Shown here in pieces: positions 1 to 6,748 of a stretch of DNA of 64,000 nucleotides; the stretch's first letter is position 1; every line of letters starts with the position of its first letter. The notes beneath the pieces were generated by a model. That model made no database searches and was not told where the DNA came from. It was given only the letters and a program-made list of their open reading frames with translations. The stretch lies in NCBI GenBank assembly GCA_018817425.1, contig JAHITX010000131.1:1-64000 (forward strand). The letters run 5' to 3'. Position numbers and translations under genes: made by a program. The stretch is from Pseudomonadota bacterium. Its GTDB lineage: Bacteria; Desulfobacterota; Desulfobacteria; Desulfobacterales; RPRI01.

Positions 1-78
1 AATACTCAATGTATTCCTGTGGTTGAAATTTTCGCCCGCCTTGAGCTTGACCAAACTGAAACGTTTTGAAAGTGGCTC
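1..78 (+). repeat. MITE-like repeat copy 1 (left end outside window)
   Basis: This is the right-hand part of a repeat seen in three further places (16307-16446, 21149-21337, 27859-28001). It ends in the conserved terminus CGTTTTGAAAGTGGCTC at 62-78. The internal stretch with 'aatactcaatgtattcctg' and 'ccttgagcttgaccaaac' is nearly identical to the copies at 21 and 27.9 kb. The left terminus lies before the window. No coding capacity is seen. Confidence 0.85.
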
Positions 79-178
79 TATCGATAGGTATATTTCTTTT
101 ATTCTATGTAAAAACAGGTTGTTGCGTATAAGCGATTTTTTGTTTGTTCTGCGGGACACTGATGTCTTGTGGTTTGAT

Positions 179-367
179 TTATTGACTTAATGTCGAACAA
201 CTGACAACACGATTAATACTGATTCCGGATTCAGCAGCTCGGATAGCAAGATTGCGATGAACCTTAAGAGAAATTCTGACCATAAACTTGCCACTATACT
301 TCCGACAAGCAATAGGCTCCGATATTGACTCATTGTTGGCTTCCATATCTGCAACAACTTCCGGCAC
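179..367 (-). pseudogene. HicB-type antitoxin remnant (C-terminal half only)
   Basis: The 62-residue frame contains YSGKFMVRISLKVHRNLAIR followed by AAESGISINR, the ribbon-helix-helix C-terminal DNA-binding part of HicB-family antitoxins (YSGKFxxRxxxxxHxxLAxxAxxxGxSxN). Members of the family carry an N-terminal HicB partial RNase-H-like domain of about 60-70 residues. Here the frame reads back only as far as QKLV before the GTG start and is then closed by TAG (at about 377-379), exactly where the family would continue. The last residues (SCSTLSQ) are also degenerate. No HicA toxin gene is seen next to it. I read it as a truncated leftover of a toxin-antitoxin locus; whether the fragment is expressed is unknown. 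Confidence 0.6.
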
Positions 368-460
368 TAATTTTTGCTATATCATAAATACCAAATAATC
401 TGATAAAGGGACTCTTTGGAAGGCGTTGTCGTTGAATCAATCTATAACTGGTAACAAATC

Positions 461-1234
461 ATGGATATGCAAAAAAAGAAAGCTATCGGGATTGCATTAA
501 TATTATTGGTGACCACTGCAACAATCGTCGGGCTTTTGTTTGTTGAACCAATCTCGCAGGATATCAAATATCATCAATTTAAAGATTCAAAATTAATTCT
601 GGCAATACCTAATTTTTTAAATGTTGTTTCTAATATTGCTTTTTTTATAGTAGGTGCTCTGGGAGTAATACAACTAAGAGAACCTGACAGATTAAAAATC
701 ATCCCTGATATTAAATTTGTATATTATTGTTTATTCTCCGGTATGATATTAGTTGCATTCGGCTCTGGTTACTACCATATCCGGCCTGATAACCAGACAT
801 TGGTATGGGATAGATTGCCAATGACGATAGTTTTTATGGCCTTGTTTTCCATTGTCATTAGTGAGTTTATTACAATCCGCATAGGAAAAGCAGTATTTCT
901 GCCACTTATTATATGCGGTATTTCATCCGTACTTTATTGGCATTTTACCGAATTATCAGGAAGGGGTGATTTAAGATTCTATGCAATTATCCAATTTCTT
1001 CCAATGCTGCTGATCCCCATAATACTTATTACATTTATTTCAATATATACTAAAGCTTCCTCCTACTGGTGGTTGCTGACAGCATATATAATCGCCAAAT
1101 TGTTTGAACATTTTGATGGGCAAGTCCTTACTGCAACAGGTTTAATAAGCGGCCATTCCATCAAACATATAGCAGCCGCATTCGGTATTTGCATCTTGTT
1201 GTTTTCATATGAACGACGGAGCAAGCTGCTCTGA
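461..1234 (+). CDS. Ceramidase-like integral membrane hydrolase (alkaline ceramidase / CREST superfamily)
   Basis: A 257-residue polytopic membrane protein with about seven hydrophobic segments. Family signatures are visible: YHQFKDSK near residue 37, then AIPNFLNVVSN, the GSGYYH motif in the first half and the C-terminal GHSIKH (HxxxH). In alkaline ceramidases the three histidines of the latter two motifs bind the catalytic zinc, so the active site looks intact. The eukaryotic relatives cleave the amide bond of ceramides; the substrate of bacterial members is generally not known, and a lipid amide is only an inference. The ATG at 461 follows no strong ribosome site; a second in-frame ATG lies two codons later. 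waaA follows after 159 bases on the same strand. Confidence 0.75.
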   Translation: MDMQKKKAIGIALILLVTTATIVGLLFVEPISQDIKYHQFKDSKLILAIPNFLNVVSNIAFFIVGALGVIQLREPDRLKIIPDIKFVYYCLFSGMILVAFGSGYYHIRPDNQTLVWDRLPMTIVFMALFSIVISEFITIRIGKAVFLPLIICGISSVLYWHFTELSGRGDLRFYAIIQFLPMLLIPIILITFISIYTKASSYWWLLTAYIIAKLFEHFDGQVLTATGLISGHSIKHIAAAFGICILLFSYERRSKLL

Positions 1235-1393
1235 TAATTTTGTCGTTAATATTTATTTCAACAGGAAAAGTTGCCATCGGTGTTTATATATTATCTTATT
1301 GAAATAGGTTGTAGCAGATGATATTTTGCCCCAAAGTAGCTTATAGCTTAAAAGCATAATCATTTTTTTGAGATTTATAGGTAATAAAGGCAT

Positions 1394-2674
1394 ATGCCAT
1401 CTGATTTTCTTATAAAACCGGCTTTTTTTATATATAATATATGCTGGAAGATAATTATTCCCCTGTTGCATTTTAATAAGAGGCTTGCCGAAGGTTTTTT
1501 GCAGCGAACTTTTAAAGAAGAACCGCTAAGAGCAGATCTGTGGATTCAGGCTGCATCAGCAGGAGAAGCATATTTAGCTGTAGAAATTCTTAAAAAATTA
1601 GAATTTAACAAGCCTGTAAATATTTTGCTCACTTCAGGAACAAAACAGGGAATGGATATTCTTGAAAGCTCTATAAAAGAAATCAATGATAAAGATATTG
1701 TTGTAAATACTTCCTTCTTTTTTTTCGATCAACCTAATCTGATGGAAAAAGCAGTAAATAAAATCAGCCCCAAATTGATGATTCTTCTCGAATCCGAGCT
1801 GTGGCCGGGACACCTTCTGGCGCTTAAAAAATCAGGATGTAAAACAATAATTATAAACGGAAGAATAACTGATAAAAGCTTAAATCAGTATCTGATCTTC
1901 AAATCATTCTGGAATGAGATAGCACCCGACAAAATTTATGCAATATCGGATAATGACGCCAAACGTTTTGCAATTCTATTCGGCGATGAATCTGTAGAAG
2001 TTATGCCGAATATTAAATTCGACAGGTTCGGCGGTAATGAAGTCAAATCTGATATCCAAAACCCAATAGAAGTATTGTTTCAGAATAATTCTCCTTTTAT
2101 AGTGCTTGCTTCCATTAGAAAAAAAGAAGAACCTTTAATCGAAAATATTATAACTGATATTCTTAAAAAAAATCCCGAAACAATAATTGGCCTTTTTCCA
2201 CGTCACATGAATAGAATCAGACCTTGGGGCAAAGCACTTGATCGCATGAATATTAAATGGACGTTAAGATCAAAAGCTAAAAACCATGCCCCAAAAGGAA
2301 CAGTTATTTTATGGGATACCTTTGGAGAACTTCTACATGCCTATAAATATGCAAGAGCAGCATTTGTGGGTGGAAGCCTTGTCCCTTTAGGCGGTCAGAA
2401 TTTTATTGAAGCATTAAATTATGGAGTAGTTCCCGTAATAGGGCCACACTGGGATAATTTTTCATGGGTAGGTAAAGAAATTGCTAAAGAGAAATTAGTA
2501 AGAGTTGCAGCAAACTGGCAGGAAGCAGCCGATATATTAAATGAACATATCAGCAATCCACCTTCCCGTGAAAATACAAAATTTGCTGCCAGTCAATATT
2601 TTAAGCATAGGCAAGGCGGTACAGCCTTTGCCGGCAATATAATCAAAGACCTTTTAGACAAGACGGCTTCGTAA
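1394..2674 (+). CDS. waaA: 3-deoxy-D-manno-octulosonic acid (Kdo) transferase
   Basis: A 426-residue protein of the usual length for WaaA/KdtA. It transfers Kdo from CMP-Kdo to lipid A precursor at the inner face of the cytoplasmic membrane. A hydrophobic N-terminal anchor (residues about 9-25) precedes the SAGE motif with the expected catalytic Glu58, then LLESELWPG and an INGRITDKS segment in the N-terminal GT-B half. The C-terminal half carries FVGGSLVPLGGQNFIEAL, typical of the nucleotide-sugar site. It shows the organism makes LPS. The final residues and stop (ACGGCTTCGTAA) fall inside a dispersed motif that also occurs at three other sites, so the C-terminus may have been altered by a repeat. 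Confidence 0.93.
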   Translation: MPSDFLIKPAFFIYNICWKIIIPLLHFNKRLAEGFLQRTFKEEPLRADLWIQAASAGEAYLAVEILKKLEFNKPVNILLTSGTKQGMDILESSIKEINDKDIVVNTSFFFFDQPNLMEKAVNKISPKLMILLESELWPGHLLALKKSGCKTIIINGRITDKSLNQYLIFKSFWNEIAPDKIYAISDNDAKRFAILFGDESVEVMPNIKFDRFGGNEVKSDIQNPIEVLFQNNSPFIVLASIRKKEEPLIENIITDILKKNPETIIGLFPRHMNRIRPWGKALDRMNIKWTLRSKAKNHAPKGTVILWDTFGELLHAYKYARAAFVGGSLVPLGGQNFIEALNYGVVPVIGPHWDNFSWVGKEIAKEKLVRVAANWQEAADILNEHISNPPSRENTKFAASQYFKHRQGGTAFAGNIIKDLLDKTAS

Positions 2675-2679
2675 AAACT
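2662..2679 (+). repeat. IS-end-like motif overlapping the waaA stop codon
   Basis: GACGGCTTCGTAAAAACT resembles the left inverted repeat of the decayed IS at 28261 (GATGGGTTCGTAAAAAGT) and the motifs at 34460 and 60519. It provides the last codons and TAA of waaA. No matching right end was found in the following 500 bases. Confidence 0.5.
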
Positions 2680-3196
2680 CCACAATCAGAATGTTGGGCT
2701 AACTCACCAAAAAACCCAATATTATATACTGCCTTGCATGGCGGAAAACAACCATCCCGCCTGCTTAAATATTACTTGCAGGTTTTATAAAGATTTACTA
2801 TAGAATACAGCTATATGGTTTTACTACGGCAGGACAATTGATAAAACGCTATTCGTTCTGTGTCTACAAAAGGAGGTTAATATACATCCTGTTTTCATCG
2901 TTATTCTGATAGCTTGTGCAGGTTGATCTTTTTTTGTCGCCATTATGGTAGGGAAAGGAATCGGCGTTAGGATTGGGTTCGCAATTTTGGATATTAAGGT
3001 GAACAATGATTTTAAAGAAATATTTTTGTTATCCATAGATTCCGGCAATTACACAACCAGGCGCTTAACTCAGACGGCTAACGCTGGCGGCGTTTTTCCA
3101 AATTCGCAATTAACTGCATTTTGAGCTTTCCATAAGGTCTTGGCAATTAATTTGCCGCTGGTTAGCTTTTAGTTATCCTTCTTAAAAGAGGTTCAA
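2675..3196. other. 522-base intergenic stretch with an attC-like site at its right end
   Basis: No convincing gene is seen here. A 74-codon minus-strand frame at 2824-3048 has no recognisable family features and no ribosome site. The left end holds the stop-codon motif described at 2662-2679, and the right end the attC-like inverted repeat at 3063-3178. Confidence 0.5.
3063..3178 (+). repeat. Integron attC-like imperfect inverted repeat
   Basis: GCTTAAC (3063-3069) followed by GGCTAACGCTGGCGGC (3076-3091) is mirrored by GCCGCTGGTTAGC (3154-3166) and GTTATCC (3172-3178). Inner arms GCTAAC / GTTAGC pair perfectly and the GGCGGC / GCCGCT blocks pair around a roughly 60-base centre, the layout of attC recombination sites (R'' RYYYAAC ... 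R' GTTRRRY). The outer right box GTTATCC does not fully match the GTTRRRY consensus. No integrase gene is visible in the window, so this would be an orphan or fossil site. Confidence 0.35.
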
Positions 3197-3742
3197 ATGA
3201 ATATAATTCTTGCTGTGATCGGCTTAGTTATATCTATCGCAGGTCTTTTAATCACAATATTCACTATATCTCAGAGGCGGAAAAAATCTTGGCGGCAGAT
3301 TTTACGTGAGATTGATCTTTTAAAAGGCAAGCTAGCTGGTAAATTCAATTATATTATCAGTTTTGCTGATGGCGGTTTGATTGCTGCCGATTTATTACAC
3401 ATTAAAGGTGATTCTCAAATTCCAGTGTTATCTCTAAATTTAAAGATTATGAGGAACAATAAAGGGTCCAAATTGGTGAAAGTTCTCACTGGTAAAGATA
3501 GTTTGCTTTTTCTAAAAAACAAAAAAATTCTATTAATCGATGACGTTGTCCAGACAGGAAGGAATATGGAGGCTGTAGTAATCTACTTGACTGATGAAGT
3601 TGGCATCGACCGTGAAAACATTATTACAGCTGTACTTGGAAAACCTAAAGGCATTACAGGCTTTGTAGTTGACTATTACGGGTTTGAATATTCTACTAAT
3701 ACTATAGAACTACCATGGGGTATAGTCCCCCGGCATTCATAA
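3197..3742 (+). CDS. Membrane-anchored phosphoribosyltransferase-like protein
   Basis: A 181-residue protein with one N-terminal transmembrane segment (residues about 3-23) followed by basic residues (SQRRKK) and a type I phosphoribosyltransferase domain. The PRPP-binding loop is ILLIDDVVQTGR at residues 111-122, with the acidic pair D115/D116 and the TG of the loop present. ISFADGGLIAADLL near residue 54 fits the first loop of the fold. Such domains bind PRPP or nucleoside monophosphates; the base or substrate cannot be told from sequence. A ribosome site (AAGAGG, 3184-3189) precedes the ATG. It overlaps or abuts a Nudix gene that is followed by a HAD gene, which suggests a nucleotide or sugar-nucleotide handling module. 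Confidence 0.7.
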   Translation: MNIILAVIGLVISIAGLLITIFTISQRRKKSWRQILREIDLLKGKLAGKFNYIISFADGGLIAADLLHIKGDSQIPVLSLNLKIMRNNKGSKLVKVLTGKDSLLFLKNKKILLIDDVVQTGRNMEAVVIYLTDEVGIDRENIITAVLGKPKGITGFVVDYYGFEYSTNTIELPWGIVPRHS

Positions 3743-4638
3743 AAAGAAAAAATACTGAAAACAACATATCGCCCATGACTATGAGATGGAAAAATATTAT
3801 ACCTTTAGAGTGTATTGCACAGGAAACTTTTTCAAGGAATTCTGTATTTGTTCAATATAAAAATTGTTTTTCACGGCGCTCTACTTTTCCTTTGTCTCAT
3901 TGTATTGAAACAGCATGGGAAAAAGCAATATTAAAGGCTACACAATCGAACCACTGCGTACCCTACGATGCACCAAAATTCAGGTTGGCAAGAGTTGACT
4001 TTGAGGAAAATAAAATTTTCCTAAATATAGGATTGACATCCTATAAAAGCTACATTGCTTATCGAACAGACGTTAATATAAGACGGTTAACAAGATCAAT
4101 TGCAAAAAATATGAAAATACCAGTCCATCAATTCTTACCAAATGTTATTGGTAATGTGGCAATTGTACAAACCACAGATGGGCATGTAGTTGTGATTAAA
4201 AGAAGTCCCAATGTCAGCACTTATAAAAATTACCTTGATCTGCCTGGAGGACATCCTGAACCATCCAATATCAAGGCACTTGCTAATAATAACGGGAGAA
4301 ACATTGAAAGGCAAATTCATAATGAATTATTCGACTCAATTCGACAAGAAGTGCAAGAGGAATTAGAAGTGCCTATCTCCTTCCTTGGCCAACCAAAATT
4401 TCTTACTATACTTGTCAACTTGTGCGACATCATGACGCCTGATATAGTGTTCTTGCTGCAAGTCGATTTGAAAGCTCAGGAGGTTCAAGACGAGTTTCTG
4501 AAAAAGAAAAACCATAAACGAGAAATTAAGAAGGTTCTTTTATATGATCTAAAAAATTTAAATCCTAAAGAACTCAAAAAAAACACACCTATTTTAGAAG
4601 GAGCTTTTACCGTGCTCAAATCAATAAACGGACTGTAA
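3715..4638 (+). CDS. NUDT22-like Nudix hydrolase
   Basis: A protein of up to 307 residues whose centre contains LDLPGGHPEPS (about 174-184) and NELFDSIRQEVQEELEVP (about 203-220). This spacing and wording match the unusual Nudix box of eukaryotic NUDT22, a UDP-glucose/UDP-galactose hydrolase, in which PGGHPEP is separated from the helix by an insertion. The upstream part (FLNIGLTSYKSYIAYRT) also resembles the NUDT22 N-terminal region. The REUXEE Arg is Gln here (QEVQEE), while the metal-binding glutamates are kept. Function as a UDP-sugar or related diphosphatase is inference. Start: the ATG at 3715 overlaps the preceding gene by 28 bases; in-frame ATG codons at 3775 and 3781 avoid overlap. 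Neither has a good ribosome site. Confidence 0.7.
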   Translation: MGYSPPAFIKRKNTENNISPMTMRWKNIIPLECIAQETFSRNSVFVQYKNCFSRRSTFPLSHCIETAWEKAILKATQSNHCVPYDAPKFRLARVDFEENKIFLNIGLTSYKSYIAYRTDVNIRRLTRSIAKNMKIPVHQFLPNVIGNVAIVQTTDGHVVVIKRSPNVSTYKNYLDLPGGHPEPSNIKALANNNGRNIERQIHNELFDSIRQEVQEELEVPISFLGQPKFLTILVNLCDIMTPDIVFLLQVDLKAQEVQDEFLKKKNHKREIKKVLLYDLKNLNPKELKKNTPILEGAFTVLKSINGL

Positions 4639-4655
4639 CCATTAGGATTCATACA

Positions 4656-5327
4656 ATGAAAGCAATTAATCTGATAGTTCAATCTTCCGTCGTTCTTCTG
4701 GATTTCGACGGTGTAATAGTTGATTCTGAAAACTGGCAGATAAAAGCTTGGAACACTGCAATAGAAGAAATGAAGATTTCTATAGAGGGACCAATATCTA
4801 TTGCAGGGATTCTTGATGAAGAAATAGCCCTTTCAATTGCAAAGTCAAAATCTGTGGCAAATCGTTTACTTCAGACCAAAAATAAAATATTTGTGCGACT
4901 TTTTGACGGTCAAAACCCTCCCCTTGTTCCAGGGGTACTTCAGTTTATAAAATTATATAGTAAGATTGGAATTATAGGAGTTACGTCGAATTCTAACAAA
5001 TCGCGTTTGATGACGATATGTGAGTACTATGGTTTAAATAAATATTTAAGTATTGTTGAAGGAGCACGTGGTAAAACCGCTCCAAAGCCATCACCAGAAA
5101 TTTATAATCTTGTACTTAATAAACTTAAAAAGTCTGCTGCCCAAGCGGTTGCTATTGAGGATTCTATACCTGGTCTTATTGCCGCAAAATCTGCAAATGT
5201 TAAGGCAATAGGGCTTCCAACCTCTTGTTTAATATCCGATCTTATACCTAAAGCTGATGCTGTATTTGAATCTTTTGATACTCTTATGCATCAATGGAAA
5301 GAGCTTAAAACAGTAAAATTGGATTGA
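4656..5327 (+). CDS. HAD-superfamily hydrolase (subfamily IA, phosphatase/phosphoglucomutase type)
   Basis: A 223-residue protein with the four HAD motifs: LLDFDGVIVDSE (motif I, nucleophile and acid/base Asp), GVTSNSNKS (motif II), the Lys in KTAPKPSPEIY (motif III) and AIEDSIPGLIAAKSA (motif IV). The helical cap sits between motifs I and II, as in beta-phosphoglucomutase and small-sugar phosphatases. It follows the Nudix gene after 17 bases and is probably cotranscribed with the phosphoribosyltransferase. A phosphatase acting on the product of the Nudix enzyme is plausible but unproven. Confidence 0.8.
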   Translation: MKAINLIVQSSVVLLDFDGVIVDSENWQIKAWNTAIEEMKISIEGPISIAGILDEEIALSIAKSKSVANRLLQTKNKIFVRLFDGQNPPLVPGVLQFIKLYSKIGIIGVTSNSNKSRLMTICEYYGLNKYLSIVEGARGKTAPKPSPEIYNLVLNKLKKSAAQAVAIEDSIPGLIAAKSANVKAIGLPTSCLISDLIPKADAVFESFDTLMHQWKELKTVKLD

Positions 5328-5333
5328 AACGGT

Positions 5334-5434
5334 ATAAAAAAGGAACTCCGGGAACGCTTCGAATGAAAATCAAGTTGCTTTCTTCTGCACTTGAAAACTT
5401 ATCAAACTACGATTTGCCATCTATTAAAACATAA
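5334..5434 (+). pseudogene. Remnant of an addiction-module antitoxin / ParE-RelE-type toxin pair
   Basis: Just after the HAD stop, a frame reads KKELRERFE* (stop 5364-5366), the usual C-terminal end of small addiction-module antitoxins. Overlapping it in the ATGA arrangement is ATG at 5363 starting MKIKLLSSALENLS, the typical beginning of ParE/RelE-type toxins (MKIKxLxSALEDL). The toxin frame loses similarity after about 14 residues and stops at 5432-5434, 23 codons in all. The antitoxin is only about a dozen codons long, because its frame runs into the HAD stop codon. So both genes are fragments and a deletion must have joined the locus to the HAD gene. Confidence 0.5.
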
Positions 5435-5441
5435 TACGACC

Positions 5442-6746
5442 CTATATCTCGCCAACAGCACGTTTCAACCGCAATCCGGCCATACCAGCGTCTAATAAGG
5501 CATGGGTGTTATTGGACTCGCTTTTCGCACGCATGGTCTCGGCATCCAATACTTCCGTATGAATCGCAAGCCCGTTTGCATAGCGGTCCCGCACTACACG
5601 AAGGTTTTCTTCTGCTTCGTCAATAGCTGATTGAGTGACATAAATACGCTTTCGTGTTTCCATAACATCAAGCCATGCCTGGCGCACCTGAAGGGTGATG
5701 ATTGAGGCAAGTTCATCCCGCTGTAAGGATAAGGCAGACGCCTGATGATTCACTTCACTTGCACGATGCCTGACACTACCGCCGTCAAACAGGTTCCATT
5801 TGACGCCAAGTACAACCAACCACTGGTCATTATAAACATGATATTTATTTTCCTGGAAGTCAAAGCCCCCGGAAACGCTTACCTGTGGATAATTTTCTCC
5901 GCGCACGGCATCGGATTTGTGACGCATGGCTTCAACCTGGCGATCCAGCATAGCCAGTTCGCTACGTTTAAAAAGCGCCCGTTCAGTCAATACGGACAAG
6001 TCTTCTTCCACCAGATCAAGAAAGTCTTCTTCCAGGGAAACAGGCCAATCCAGTGGACGCCTCAATCGCCGGTTGTAAGCTGCGTTTGCAAGATCCAGTC
6101 CGTTTGCCGCCTGCAATGCTTTCTGATGCGCATCTGCCAGAGCAACCCTGGCTGAAAGCATGTCACTTTTAGCTACCATACCATCTCTATACAAATTTTC
6201 CACATTGCGGGTGTGTGCCTCCAAACTCCGGACATGGCGCTTAATAACCTTTAATATACGACCGGCACGCAACACATCCACAAAGGAACTGGCTACCCAA
6301 AGCTTGAGGTTCTGAGCCTCAAAGTTTTCATTCAGCTTAGCCGCATGAAATAAAGCATTGGAAGCATCAATAGTACTTTCAATACTTCCGCCGGTATAAA
6401 GCGGCATGGTGGCCATCGTCGAATAACTTCCGCTATTTTGTTGCGACAGTGGGATTTCCAGTGACTGGCCTAATAAATCACTTTTAAGCTTGGTATCTTG
6501 CGACAAAGATGCATAACCCGCTTTAAGCACTACATTGGGAATATAGGCTGACTTTGCAGCCTTTAGCCCACTTTCGGCAGCATTTGTGTTTTCTTTGGAT
6601 GCTTTAAGGCTGCGATCCACAGATATCGCAATATCCCATGCCTCTTGCAGGGTTTCGGATGCAGCATTACCGTTTGATAGCATTACAACCATTACCACAA
6701 GCGGCAGAAGCCAATAGTGTTTTATTGAAAGAATATCTCTTCGCAT
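5442..6746 (-). CDS. TolC-family outer membrane efflux protein
   Basis: A 434-residue protein with an N-terminal signal sequence (hydrophobic residues about 13-26, cleavage probably after NGNAA) followed by two similar alpha-helical/beta-barrel repeats typical of TolC/OprM-type trimeric channels (ETLQEAWDIAISVDRSLKASK at the start and the VRDRYANGLAIHTEVLDAE block near the end). It would form the outer-membrane duct of the tripartite pump encoded just upstream; the ATG lies three bases after the stop of the RND gene. Order of transcription is TetR, MFP, RND, TolC. Substrate unknown. Confidence 0.88.
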   Translation of the reverse strand: MRRDILSIKHYWLLPLVVMVVMLSNGNAASETLQEAWDIAISVDRSLKASKENTNAAESGLKAAKSAYIPNVVLKAGYASLSQDTKLKSDLLGQSLEIPLSQQNSGSYSTMATMPLYTGGSIESTIDASNALFHAAKLNENFEAQNLKLWVASSFVDVLRAGRILKVIKRHVRSLEAHTRNVENLYRDGMVAKSDMLSARVALADAHQKALQAANGLDLANAAYNRRLRRPLDWPVSLEEDFLDLVEEDLSVLTERALFKRSELAMLDRQVEAMRHKSDAVRGENYPQVSVSGGFDFQENKYHVYNDQWLVVLGVKWNLFDGGSVRHRASEVNHQASALSLQRDELASIITLQVRQAWLDVMETRKRIYVTQSAIDEAEENLRVVRDRYANGLAIHTEVLDAETMRAKSESNNTHALLDAGMAGLRLKRAVGEI

Positions 6747-6748
6747 GG

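Noticed and set aside
2824-3048. Minus-strand frame of 74 codons between waaA and the attC-like site
   Set aside because: No family features, no ribosome site and composition unlike neighbouring genes; its start abuts the inverted repeat only by chance as far as can be seen.
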